Shown here one piece after another: positions 37,526-47,340 of a DNA stretch of 64,000 bases. Positions within the stretch are counted from its first letter, which is position 1. Each line of letters opens with the position of its first letter. The stretch covers positions 978,501 to 1,042,500 of the forward strand of contig NW_026515546.1 in NCBI RefSeq assembly GCF_014898815.1, read 5' to 3'. The DNA comes from Panonychus citri. Taxonomy: Eukaryota; Arthropoda; Arachnida; Trombidiformes; Tetranychidae. The notes under the pieces were generated by a model. The model saw nothing but the letters and a program-made list of their open reading frames with translations, searched no databases and was not told the origin of the DNA. Position numbers and translations under genes: made by a program.

Positions 37526-38356
37526 TGTGATTAAACAAAATTAAATGATTAATAAACCATAAAGCACTAAATGTAAACAATAAATCAACACAATTAAAAA
37601 TCTGAACAAAACTCAAATCAGAAAAATTTGATTACCAATTGCCGGACTTTCGACCCTAAGGCCCTCTGGTGTTCTAACCACAACTTCCATATTTGAGGCG
37701 CGATTTTCAATCCATTAATTGTTTGGAAAATTAATTTTCTAATTAATTTTGAGAGAAAATTAATTAATCATTTACATAGAGAAGATTTTTTTTCTTTTTT
37801 TTGAAAGATCAAAATTTGATTGAATTTCCTGTCAATCAAATTTGGCCCTACTGATTCGTGCAATTGAAATGTAATCACAATTAAAATCGGAAGTAATTAA
37901 AGTGAATAAAAAAAAACAATTAATAAATCAAAAGGATATTAATTAATGTGATGTGATCGTAATTACTTTTTATATGATTTACTTTAGTTTGAAATAAATG
38001 ATTAGTGAACCAAATCAACTAATCATCATTTTTTTTCAGGGTCTACAGTTGATTTAATTAGTTGATTTTTGCTTCTACTGTGATTCTAATGAGCATTAAT
38101 TAGAAATGATTTAATTTTCCTTTTCTTGTATTGATCAGATTAATTAATCTTGTTAATCAAATTATTAGATGTTGAAAAGGAAACTGATTGGTCAACCATG
38201 ATAATATTGAATAATTAACTTTTAATTGAAACCAAAAAGTATATAAAAGGATTTGATTTGATTTACTAATCCATCACAATCATATTGTAAGCAATTTAAT
38301 CAACAACAGTAAATTTTTTTATTGAATTTGAATAATAAAAAAACTTCAAAATCATC
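37526..38356. promoter_or_regulatory. Divergent upstream region of ARPC2 and the secreted peptide gene
   Basis: No protein gene is supported apart from a 25-codon upstream ORF (37690-37613, minus strand). GAGGCGCGATTTTCAA at 37695-37710 is a candidate ARPC2 core promoter element. A TATA box for the plus-strand peptide gene lies at 38240-38249. Confidence 0.4.
38240..38249 (+). promoter_or_regulatory. TATA box of the small secreted peptide gene
   Basis: TATATAAAAG lies 117 bases upstream of the ATG at 38357, which fits a TSS near 38270 and a short leader. It is the clearest TATA box noted in the window, in keeping with a regulated rather than housekeeping gene. Confidence 0.6.
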
Positions 38357-38682
38357 ATGAATTCATCAACAATCAACTTTATCTTTGCTTGTGTCATTTT
38401 AACTGTCATCGCTTTTTCTGGTAAGACAATTAACTGATCAATTCCCTTTAATTGTAATGCAATAGAAAAATAATTTTTTATTCTAATTGAATCTCTGATA
38501 ATTTAATAGTCAATGTCGCTGAAGCCAATCGTCGAAGTGGATCTGGTGGATCAATCATTATCATGGGCGGACAAGGTCAAGGTCAACATAATTATATTCC
38601 TTATCCAGTTATGATGTCCGGTTGGGGTTGTGGTCACTCAAGCTTTGGACATGGTTCATTTGGACACGGATTCAAACGTTAA
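38357..38682 (+). CDS. Small secreted Gly/His-rich peptide, unknown function
   Basis: Two exons, 38357-38420 and 38510-38682, with GTAAGA donor and TTTAATAG acceptor, encode 78 residues. The first ~25 residues form a clear signal peptide (FIFACVILTVIAF, then VNVAEA). The mature part begins near NRRSGSGG, has a short hydrophobic patch SIIIMGG and GQGQGQ, and ends in His/Gly/Phe repeats (SSFGHGSFGHGFKR) with a single cysteine. No family is recognised. Glycine- and histidine-rich secreted peptides in arthropods include cuticle, silk and antimicrobial peptides, so the role is open. It was too short for a simple ORF scan because the intron splits it. Confidence 0.72.
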
Positions 38683-38951
38683 GAGTAAAAAAAGAAAACG
38701 GACTAATTTTCATTCAATTTCTACCAAATGACCATAATCACCTCAAATCTGATAGAATAATTTATCCATTAACTTTTGTAATCCAATGAATTAAAAGTTT
38801 AATTGTTTTGTTTTCTAGAAAATTTAAATTCGACGTTTTGTTCAATTTTCCCGCGCAAAACAAGCGAAGTTTCGATTCACTTCAACAGGTGGAGTTTGAA
38901 CAAAGAGCATGTTGATTGAGAGCGTGAATGTAATTGTGTATCCGGAATAAG

Positions 38952-39799
38952 ATGATAAATAGTCTGGTTTGCAGATCACTTTTTCACAATCGTTTAGTTA
39001 ACGTCGCCTTTACCCGTTCCTTTGTTACCAAGTCCAGTGTTTTGTGCTCATTACCTGAAAAAGAAAAGAAAAATATGGCTAATCCACGAGTTTTCTTCGA
39101 TGTTGAAGCTGACGGTGAAAATCTCGGCAGAATTGTCATGGAGGTAAAGTAACAATCTATTAATTTGGTTGATTTAATTTCTCTTTCTTATTCTTCTCTT
39201 TGTTTAAAAATTATGGGCAGGTCATTATGAAGATGATGGTCTCTGACCAAGGAGTGTCCTATATATAGAATGACTTTGAAAGAACAAATTTGCTTTTCTC
39301 TTCTCCATTAATTTTTAAAAAATTTTCTTTTCTCCCTTTTTTTTTCGTTGCTTCTTTTTTTTTCTTTGTTTAGTTACGACCTGATGTTGTTCCCAAGACA
39401 GCCGAGAATTTCCGAGCTCTATGTACCGGAGAAAAAGGTTTCGGTTATAAAGGATCAATTTTCCATCGAGTTATTCCAAATTTCATGATTCAAGGAGGTG
39501 ATTTCACCAAGCACGATGGAACTGGTGGTAAATCAATTTACGGAGAGAAATTTGCTGATGAAAACTTCCAACTTAAACACACCGGCCCTGGAATCCTTTC
39601 CATGGCTAATGCTGGCCCAGGAACTAATGGATCACAATTCTTCTTAACTACCGTTAAAACCTCTTGGTTAGATGGTAAGCACGTTGTCTTTGGCAGTGTC
39701 GTTGAAGGTATGGACGTTGTCAAGAAGCTCGAAGGCTTCGGAACCCAAAGTGGAAAACCCAAGAAGAAGCTCACAGTTACCAATTCTGGCCAACTTTAA
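38952..39799 (+). CDS. Cyclophilin A-type peptidyl-prolyl isomerase with possible mitochondrial leader
   Basis: Two exons, 38952-39143 and 39374-39799, give 205 residues from the first ATG, or 164 from the internal ATG at 39075 (MANPRVFFDVE), the usual cyclophilin A start. The 41-residue extension is rich in Arg/Ser/Phe and lacks acidic residues until its end, as expected of a mitochondrial presequence, so two isoforms may arise from alternative starts. Active-site residues are present: FHRVIPNFMIQGGDF, MANAGPGTNGSQFF and WLDGKHVVFG. Enzyme role: cis-trans isomerisation of X-Pro bonds. AATAAA at 39918 is a likely polyadenylation signal. It is convergent with SNRNP25. Confidence 0.93.
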
Positions 39800-39917
39800 A
39801 TTCGCCAAAAAAATACAATCACAATTACAATTAGAATTTAGATTCTCTTTTTTTTATTTTCTCTAAAATCATTTATCATCAACATTCTAAAATGTTTTGA
39901 TAACTGAATTCTCTCCG

Positions 39918-39923
39918 AATAAA
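39918..39923 (+). terminator. Polyadenylation signal of the cyclophilin gene
   Basis: Canonical AATAAA 119 bases after the cyclophilin stop codon, the most plausible poly(A) signal in the short convergent interval before SNRNP25. Confidence 0.5.
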
Positions 39924-40083
39924 GAACTGAATTAGTTGAATCGATTTTGTTGTACAATTCATTCAATTTATTTATCATTACAATTAGTTAATAGTTACAC
40001 AACTTTACAAGGTGACCCCGATTCTGTTATTCACTAAACGGATGAATTTTTTTTGTTTCTTTGGTTGTGATTACTTGATAAGA

Positions 40084-40596
40084 TTATTTAGATTGTTTGT
40101 TAATTTTACTTAGAAAATGGAGTTTACTGTTATTTACAATTCCAAAGTCTTTGATTGTTCTAGAATTGTCAAGTAACCGTAGACCATTTAGACACAAATC
40201 ATATCTTTTCCAGAAACACTTCCAACTAATTTTAGTTTGTAATTTAACATTTGATCGCTTTAGATGTTTGGTAAAATAGAATTGTAATGATTTCTTCAAA
40301 GCGGAAATAGTTGATTCTTTATCGGTTATTAATTCAATTTCCTGACCATCGTATCTTTCAACAATAATTTTCCAACATCGACCTTCATGTAGACCAACAA
40401 TATCTTCTAATTCCTTTAATGATACATCACTAGGTAATCTTTTTAAAACAGGATCAATTTGGGTTAATTTCTCAATTTGTTGTTCAATCTTTTCTAACTG
40501 ATTGTCCAATTGTTGATTGTTCATCTTTTCCATTGGTGTTTTGTTTAACTCCTTCAGCTCTTGAGTTTCCATCTTTGGTAACCAAATCAATCTCAT
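40084..40596 (-). CDS. SNRNP25: U11/U12 small nuclear ribonucleoprotein 25 kDa protein
   Basis: Single-exon frame, 170 residues from ATG 40596 or 162 from ATG 40572 (METQELKEL). A coiled-coil-like N-terminal extension precedes the ubiquitin-like core: DPVLKRLPSDVSLKELEDI, a central beta strand, ISALKKSLQFYF, then the SNRNP25 signature ISWKCFWKRYDL and the end region DFGIVNNSKLHF. Role: component of the minor (U12-type) spliceosome's U11/U12 di-snRNP. The first candidate ATG overlaps the COX19 stop codon as TGATG, and the same frame extends further into COX19 (ATG at 40617). No separate promoter space exists, so a shared transcript with COX19 or a promoter inside COX19 is implied. Confidence 0.88.
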   Translation of the reverse strand: MRLIWLPKMETQELKELNKTPMEKMNNQQLDNQLEKIEQQIEKLTQIDPVLKRLPSDVSLKELEDIVGLHEGRCWKIIVERYDGQEIELITDKESTISALKKSLQFYFTKHLKRSNVKLQTKISWKCFWKRYDLCLNGLRLLDNSRTIKDFGIVNNSKLHFLSKINKQSK

Positions 40597-40826
40597 CAGA
40601 AAACCCAATTTTTCCATTCTTCAGCAGCCATTAATCCATTATCCATTCTACACTTTAAATAAGACTTAATTTCTTCTCGACAATTAATTGTAACAGCGTC
40701 ATTAACACGAAGACATTTAAGGTAAGCGACTAATGGTTTTCGACAAACACCATCGTGATCGAGAGGAAAACTACCCTTGTCAGGAGCTTTAGGCACTGAA
40801 CGACTACTGCCAAAGGGCACAGACAT
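40596..40826 (-). CDS. COX19: Cytochrome c oxidase assembly factor COX19
   Basis: 76 residues from ATG 40826 (MSVPFGSSRS). Hallmarks are PDKGSFPLDHDGVC and a twin CX9C motif (C-x9-C in CRKPLVAYLKC and again in CREEIKSYLKC) for oxidative folding by Mia40 in the intermembrane space. COX19 helps copper delivery and redox signalling for cytochrome oxidase assembly. The end is odd: the frame stops at WKNWVF, while animal COX19 proteins usually have a W-K-x-LGF-x-D-type tail. A third frame from 40606 reads GFSDEIDLV and stays open for 40 codons to a stop at 40486-40484. A small indel near the A5 run (about 40609-40613) could therefore have truncated or disguised the true C-terminus. Confidence 0.88.
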   Translation of the reverse strand: MSVPFGSSRSVPKAPDKGSFPLDHDGVCRKPLVAYLKCLRVNDAVTINCREEIKSYLKCRMDNGLMAAEEWKNWVF

Positions 40827-41239
40827 GAAAAGGAATCTCAATTAATTAATTGTAAGAACGAAGAGAAATTAAAACTTGATTAGAAAAGAAAAAGATTGAA
40901 AGTGAAAAAAAATTCTCCAGATGATCAGTTGAAGAGAAATTCGCTCACCAGGTAGGGTTGATGTTCTTCTTGTTGATGTTGTTCAATTTGAGAAAATTTG
41001 AGAAAATTTGATCAGAATTAGAATTAATTAAATTTATGTGATTTGTTTTTCTAATTTAAATATTAGATGAAATTAAATTAACGTCGAATTTTAGTTTCTA
41101 TTTTGAAGTTCCTGTTGTAAGAAGAATCGAAAATCTATTGTCTCTATTAAGAGGTTTGGTTTATCTCTTTTACTGTGATTGTTTTGTTGTTGTTGTTTGG
41201 AGATTAATTTAATTGTGGAACTTTTTTTCAATTGGAATC

Positions 41240-41647
41240 ATGGCTTCAGCAGTTACTTCTACTAGTGATTTACAAGTTACATATGAAGATCAAAGTAAAA
41301 TCAATCGTTTTGCTTGTCACAATTCTAAATTAGAAGAGATCAAAGAGGAATTGGTTAACAAAGAAAAGGAACTGAAAAATATAGAGGAATCAATTGGAGA
41401 GATGGACTTGTATTCAACTCTGAACGATGATGAAGGTTTCAACATCATGGAAGGTGAAATGTTTGTTCACTTCACCGGGGAAGAAGCGTTGGAATGGGTG
41501 AACAAGAAGAAGGAGGAATTGAGCCGAGAAGTTTCCACCATGAAAGATGAAGTTGATCGATTACGGGAAGAGATGAACAACCTGAAGACTGATCTCTATG
41601 CTAAATTTGGTCGAAATAATATCAATTTAGAAGCCGATGAACAATAA
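41240..41647 (+). CDS. PFDN4: Prefoldin subunit 4
   Basis: Single exon, 135 residues from ATG 41240 (MASAVTSTSD). Family landmarks are VTYEDQSKINRFA at the N-terminus, a beta-hairpin region with MEGEMFVHFTGEEA, two long coiled-coil helices and the near-invariant end LYAKFGRNNINLEADE. Prefoldin is a hexameric cytosolic co-chaperone handing nascent actin and tubulin to CCT; this is a beta-class subunit. It is divergent from COX19, with 413 bp between starts, and convergent with RBBP6. Confidence 0.95.
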   Translation: MASAVTSTSDLQVTYEDQSKINRFACHNSKLEEIKEELVNKEKELKNIEESIGEMDLYSTLNDDEGFNIMEGEMFVHFTGEEALEWVNKKKEELSREVSTMKDEVDRLREEMNNLKTDLYAKFGRNNINLEADEQ

Positions 41648-41842
41648 GATCATTTTTTTACTTAAATTCACGGAAAATGAAACCCGATTTTTGGATAAAC
41701 GCGGAATAAGTTATCGACAGTAAACATTTCAATGCAAAAATGAGTTTTATTTATCTTTTGGTTACAATTAAATTTATTTTTAAACTTGATCATCTTCATG
41801 GCGATAATTGTCTTTGGTCACTTTAATTTATTTTTCTTCATC

Positions 41843-43333
41843 TCAATAACGATGGTGTCGGTGTTTTGGTCTAGAATGAGCTCGAATCCTGGAAAACGAT
41901 CTGGACTGTGGCTTCGATCTTGAAGGTGATGAACGAACTCTGGAATCAGACTGCAATTGTTGAATGAATCGATTAACATCATCGTCGTAATTGTCATCAC
42001 TCGTTGAACTTTGATAATAAGCTGCTTGTGTCGAGTTGAAGTATTGACCGAATGAAAGTTGATTAAATGGAGCAAAAATCGGCGGTTGCATATAAATGTA
42101 AGGCGATTGACTGAATGCGAAATTATCACTCATCGCAAATCTTTTCGGCGAAGGTTCATCGGGAAATAAAGGAAGATTTCTTGGATAAGGTGGTTGATTT
42201 TCATTCGGATTTTGTTTATTTGATTTAAGAGTTGGAATTGATTGTCTTTGATTTTCAGGTTCGCAAATTTTTGTTTCGACCTCTGAAGATTTTGAGACTT
42301 TATCGGCCAACGAACAGGTAGTTGATGGAATTGCGGCTGCAGCGGTAGTTTTATCGGTCGTTGTGTTGATCGAATCGTCGCAAATTGATTCTTTTTCGGG
42401 TTTCGGTTGTTGTTGTTGAGATTTTTCTGAGATGAATTTTTCTACTTTCAAACGTAGACTTAAAACCGGGATTATATTTTCGGGTTCTATCTCCGTCTTG
42501 AGACATGATGGACATTGACTAGTTTGGCATAATTCCATTCGCAAACACTCATCGCAAAAACTATTTGCACAACAAGGCGAGAAAACGGCCTCTCGAAGTA
42601 GATCTTCACACAAGGAGCATTTTAATTGTTCAGGAATTTTCTCTTTGGATTCATTTTCGACTTGATGTTGATTCACCGGAGCTTTTTTATTGACCTTTTT
42701 CTCAGAATAAACTTGAAGATCGATACGTGGAATAGCAAATCCACTGCCTGTTAGCAAGGCTCCTTTTTGTTCAGCACTAACTGGAACCATGAAGCTCTTG
42801 GGTATACCTGAACTCCTCTTTATGCCCTTATTATAAGTTGGACATTGTTTGATGTGGTGACCTGGTCGATTGCACCGATAACAAGTGTAGTTCGGAGGTA
42901 AAGGTCCAACAACGTTATAGTTTTTCGAGTATCTTGTTGGATCATATTCTTGAGTTGAATGATGAAACATCGCTTCAATACTTTCTTCCTCTGTGGCTTC
43001 TGAAAGATTAGAAGATTTTATAATTTCTTTGATTGAATCGTATCCACGTTTATGGGACTTGGAACGAGTTGAGGTCTCATTATTGAAACGTTTCTTGTTG
43101 ACGGAAGTAAGTGGAATCCGAACAACGATTACACTTGTATTCCTTGGAATGAACTTCTCATCAGAATCATATTCTTCCAAATCTTCACCCGTAATGATGA
43201 GATCAGTTGTAGAAGAGTCTATTTTTTTATCGGCAAAAATACACTTTTTAAATTGGCCAACAGAAATTGACACATCATCAACAGGTAATCTCTCTGATTT
43301 GATGTCACCTTTGAACTTATAATGGATTGACAT
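41843..43333 (-). CDS. RBBP6: RBBP6/Mpe1/Snama-type DWNN-zinc knuckle-RING protein
   Basis: Single exon, 496 residues from ATG 43333 (MSIHYKFKGD); the frame extends to 43399 but the DWNN domain begins at this Met. Order: DWNN ubiquitin-like domain (1-78), zinc knuckle CYRCNRPGHHIKQC (C-x2-C-x4-H-x4-C), RING-type domain starting CSLCEDLLREAVFSPCC and ending CPSC, then a Ser/Pro/Gln-rich tail with a short RS/RH-rich end. Known role: E3-ligase-like subunit of the mRNA 3'-end cleavage and polyadenylation machinery. It is far shorter than vertebrate RBBP6 and closer to yeast Mpe1 in size. Confidence 0.93.
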   Translation of the reverse strand: MSIHYKFKGDIKSERLPVDDVSISVGQFKKCIFADKKIDSSTTDLIITGEDLEEYDSDEKFIPRNTSVIVVRIPLTSVNKKRFNNETSTRSKSHKRGYDSIKEIIKSSNLSEATEEESIEAMFHHSTQEYDPTRYSKNYNVVGPLPPNYTCYRCNRPGHHIKQCPTYNKGIKRSSGIPKSFMVPVSAEQKGALLTGSGFAIPRIDLQVYSEKKVNKKAPVNQHQVENESKEKIPEQLKCSLCEDLLREAVFSPCCANSFCDECLRMELCQTSQCPSCLKTEIEPENIIPVLSLRLKVEKFISEKSQQQQPKPEKESICDDSINTTTDKTTAAAAIPSTTCSLADKVSKSSEVETKICEPENQRQSIPTLKSNKQNPNENQPPYPRNLPLFPDEPSPKRFAMSDNFAFSQSPYIYMQPPIFAPFNQLSFGQYFNSTQAAYYQSSTSDDNYDDDVNRFIQQLQSDSRVRSSPSRSKPQSRSFSRIRAHSRPKHRHHRY

Positions 43334-43574
43334 TTTCAACGAAACAAATGATAAGAAAAATTGACAATTTAAGTTTGTACTAAGAAGTCGATTGGTCAAA
43401 TGAATAAAAATCTATTATTGAACGAACTTAAATACTAAAAGTTTCGCACGCGCTGATCGTTCATCTGAAAAGAAAGTCAATTTAAATGAATTAATCTAAA
43501 CTGTTTAGATGAAAATGCTTAATCAGATTATAATCGAGATGAAGCCTTAATCCATTCAATATTTTAATCTCGAG

Positions 43575-43701
43575 GATTAACACAAAGACTTATAAGGTAA
43601 AAGATTAAAGGATTTAGACAAACGCCATTGTGGTCGAGAGGAAAATTAACCACATCGGGAGCCTTAGGCATTGATCGACTTTTGCCTTAGGGCTTAGACA
43701 T
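43575..43701 (-). pseudogene. COX19 5' fragment pseudogene
   Basis: From ATG 43701 the minus strand reads MSKP*GKSRSMPKAPD, then FPLDHNGVC and PLIFYLISLCVN, aligning with functional COX19 (MSVPFGSSRSVPKAPD, FPLDHDGVC, PLVAYLKCLRVN). A TAA replaces a codon after residue 4 and the second cysteine of the first CX9C is lost, so it is non-functional. Similarity reaches slightly upstream of the ATG and ends near 43575. It lies 2.9 kb from the source gene, in the intergenic region between RBBP6 and the sorbitol dehydrogenase. Confidence 0.82.
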
Positions 43702-44904
43702 GAAAAAGAGTTTCGGATTATTAGTTAGTGGTGAAAAAAAAGAAAAGAATTAAAAGAAAATTAAAAGGTAATCAAGAATTACTTTCGAATCTATAAACTT
43801 TTATGAGCACCCGATAACCTAATCGATTCAATTAGCACAAACGTTTTTCGCTTCAACATGTATTAGTGTTTGTAAAGATCGTTTTTTAGTGGCCTTTCAC
43901 CTTCCCGGCTTTTTAACTTAGAGCTGTGGTGTAAATATCGATTTACGAATTGTGGTTAATTACAATTAAGACGAAAAATTAAGACAAAAATCTCATTTTT
44001 GTTGACAATTTGATTGTTCACTAAAATCACCTTCTTAAGTTGATTTAGAGCTAATTTGATATTGTGATGATAATTTAATTCAGTTGTTTACATTTGATCC
44101 TTTTGTCTTATCCCAATCAAAGGTAAGACAATTTACCATTTTTGATTAGAACAATTAAATCCTAGAATTAGAGTTTCAAGATCACTGTTTTCGAATCTAA
44201 AATTGAAAAGTTAACCACGAAATCTTAATTTAGATGGAAAAGATCAAGAATTAAGGTCTAATTATTTCAGATTCAGTGCGAATTCATAATTAATTAATCG
44301 GCGTTCTAGTCTATCAGAATGATGTAATTTAATTCATTCTTACAAAAGTGATAAGAAAATTAATTAATTGGATATTTTTCATTGAGAAAAGAGAGTAATT
44401 AAAATTGAACAATTAATTCTAATTCAAGTGTATCAAGAGAAATTAAATCCAATAGAAATCAATTGATATTTAAGCCAGAAATTAGATCAATGATTAGAAT
44501 TTTTTTTGGACAATTAGGTTGATTGATTAAATACTAGTCGATTGTTGCATCATGTTCGTAATGGACAAACTCGAAGGAAAAAAAGTGAGAAAAGAGGAAA
44601 AAAACATATTCGAGATTAGAACTGATCTAATATGAGTTTTGTGTTTACTAGGATAAAGTTTCCAATTTACAACAATTACAATTAACGGATAAAATTTCAT
44701 CATTTGATTAACAATATCCAATTATTGTAAATAACTAATTACTTTTCTATTGAATATCCAATAACATTAAAAATCATAATCCTTCATTGATTGTTGAGCT
44801 TTTTTTAATTTGCCTTTTAATTGTTGTGTTAAGATTAAAATTGTCAATCAATCACAATTTGTTCACCATTTTTATCGCCAATTAAAATTGTCGACGAGTT
44901 AATC
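43702..44904. other. Intergenic region upstream of the sorbitol-dehydrogenase-like gene
   Basis: About 1.2 kb of AT-rich sequence with many TTAATTG/CAATTAA words and no supported gene. Upstream of RBBP6, a CACGCGC element lies at about 43447-43453. Confidence 0.4.
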
Positions 44905-46471
44905 ATGTCGGTTAAAAGATCGAAATCTAATCTTGGATCATCTAATAAAGCGTTGGTACTATTTACGGCCAAAGATCTGCGACTGGAAAATGTACCGTTA
45001 CCAAACCCTCCGGGTCCCGGCGGTAAGTAATTGAAGCATTTAACTAATTGCGATTATTGTTAAGACTTAATTTAATTTTCTAATCTCTTTGAAATAAATA
45101 ATTTAGAGGTTCAATTGAAAGGTGAATATTGTGGTATTTGTGGTACTGATGTTCACCTTTGGCAAGAAGGTAAACTTGGTACATTTGAGGTCAAAAATCC
45201 GTTAATCTTGGGCCATGAAGGGTCAGCAACGGTCATTGCTGTCGGGGAAAATGTCCACGGTTTGGTGAAAGGTGATAAGGTCGCCATTGAAAACGCTATT
45301 CCTTGTTGTCAATGTAAGTTTTGTCTTCGAGGTACTTACAATTATTGCGACGCTTGTATGGTTCAGTGTAAGGGTTTACCACCCGCCGATGGTTTGATTC
45401 AACAATATTACAATCACCCCGCTGCTTTTGTCCATAAGTAAGTAAACACTCACCTAATTGTCCAATCAAATAGTCCGATTATATAATTATTGATTGATTT
45501 TCTTTGAGTAATAATAATATTCAATTCTCATTGATTTTCAAGTCAATATTAGTTGAACATGATAATAATCATGTTTGTGTACCATGATTGTTAATCAATA
45601 TTAACCAACTGAACTGAATTGATTTGATTGATAAAAATAGGAGAAAATGATTAGTTTGATTACTACGATTTAATTTCTTCACTTTCAGAGTACCATCGAC
45701 TTTAAGTCTCGAAGTCGCTGCTCTTGCTGAACCTTTGGCTGTTTCGGTTCATGCTTGTAATCGGGCTAAGGTCACTTTTGGACAGAAGATACTGATCTGT
45801 GGAGCGGGAACTATGGGACTATTGACATTCTTAACTGCTAAAGCTTATGGAGCTTCAAGAGTCGTAATTCTAGGTGAGAATTTAATTTAATTTAGACAAT
45901 CTAATAGCTATTTAATTGACCGAATTAACCGATAAATCGACAGACATCATGCAAAATAAACTCGACCAGGCGACTGCTCTTGGTGTCGATGGGACAATTC
46001 TGAGTGTCAAAGGAATGACCCCCAATGATTTGTCCGAAAAAGCGTTCGAAGCTCTTGGTTGCCGACCTGATATAACCATGGAATGTACTGGAACCGAGAT
46101 TTGTGTTCATACAGCAATCGAAGCAACTGAGGTCGGAGGTAAGATCATTCTAATTGGATTGAACCCGAAGAAATTAGCGCTCCGATGAGCAAAGCCTCGC
46201 TGAAGGAACTTGATATTCTTGGTGTTTGTCGCTATCGAAACAGGTAAGTTAATTGTTACTCATTTTCTCTCATTCAATTTAAATCTGATTGGTAACTTTT
46301 TTTTCTGTTAACGTTGTGAACTTTAGTTATCCTCAAGCGATTGAACTGTTATCCACTAGAAAGGAGTTCGAAATGTTCATCACCCATCGTTACAAACTCG
46401 ACAAATGTATGGAGGCATTTGAGGCCATGAAGAAAGGGGAAGGATTGAAAATCTTGATTAAATGTCATTAA
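44905..46471 (+). CDS. Sorbitol dehydrogenase-like zinc MDR oxidoreductase, with apparent 1-nt frameshift
   Basis: Five exons, 44905-45022, 45107-45437, 45689-45873, 45944-46243 and 46327-46471, all with GT/AG junctions. The total is 1,079 nt, one short of a multiple of three. Motifs: YCGICGTDVHLW (catalytic-zinc Cys), GHEGSATV (zinc His/Glu), a Cys-rich loop CCQCKFC, PAAFVHKVPSTLSLEVAALAEPL, and the Rossmann GAGTMGLL. Exon 4 reads IGLNPKKLALR then stops, but the next frame reads PEEISAPMSKASLKELDILG, which is the family continuation (GLGPE-type). A base is therefore missing near 46158-46165, through either a real mutation (recent pseudogene) or a sequence error. Known family reaction: NAD-dependent oxidation of sorbitol to fructose; paralogues act on other polyols. 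Confidence 0.85.
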
Positions 46472-46771
46472 ATCGAGTTGGAGAAAGTGATCTTACTATT
46501 ATGATTGAGATCTGATTTACAATTAGTTGTTATTTAATATAATTGATCAATGGTAATATTGTTGATCTAGCAAAAGTTTTATTCATCAATTAATCCAAAA
46601 ATTATTCCCACTTGTTGATTGTAGTAGAATTGATGATTTGTTGAGATTGTGTTGAAAGTTGTGGTAACAAAAGATGTCGTCACTTTTTACTTACAAATTT
46701 ATGACATTTAATTTTAAATCATCGTTTGATCACTACTTCACATATCACAAAATAGAACAATAAAAGTTAAA

Positions 46772-47340
46772 TTAGAATCGTAATTTACTGAAGAACCACC
46801 GGTGTTTTCCTTCCTTGTATTTACTTTCAAATTTAGCTTTAATTTCTCGTCTTGCTTTCATTCTTTTTGATGGATCTTTAACAACATCCTTTGCCAATAC
46901 ACTTTTATCTAATGGGATATCCACTGCATATCGAGTTGGCATTAAATGATTGTAATTGTAAGTCTTAATGAAAGGCTTGATTCTACATCGTTTCACTTTC
47001 TTTTTCTTGGACATCCTCACTTTAATCGATCTTGGATATCGGTCAATACCGGCGACAACTGCATGTCCATAGGATCGATCTGATGTACCTTCATCGTGAT
47101 TCTATCATTAAAATCATCACCAAAGAAAACAAAAACGCCAAGATAAAGAGAGAAAAAGAGAAAAAGAAAAGAAAAGAAAAGAAAAGAAAACAATTAGATT
47201 CAATAATCACACGTTGGTATCATAGAGAATCAAAGTAAAAAAAAGATGAACCATCTTACCTTTAGAACCATAGCTTTTCTTCCGGCATAACGACCGCTCA
47301 AAATGAGCACAACTTTATTCGGTTTCATTATTCTACCCAT
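46772..47340 (-). CDS. RpL27: 60S ribosomal protein L27 (eL27), copy 1
   Basis: Two exons, 47340-47260 (MGRIMKPNKVVLILSGRYAG) and 47101-46772, give 136 residues, exactly the family length, with the eL27 core YNYNHLMPTRYAVDIPLDK and end WFFSKLRF. The KOW-type N-terminus binds rRNA. The encoded protein is identical to copy 2 at 50339-50896. A perfect X-box-like palindrome lies about 124 bp upstream of the ATG, and a CGCG element about 160 bp upstream. Confidence 0.96.

Noticed and set aside
42993..43322. Plus-strand frame inside RBBP6
   Set aside because: Antisense shadow of the DWNN domain coding sequence.
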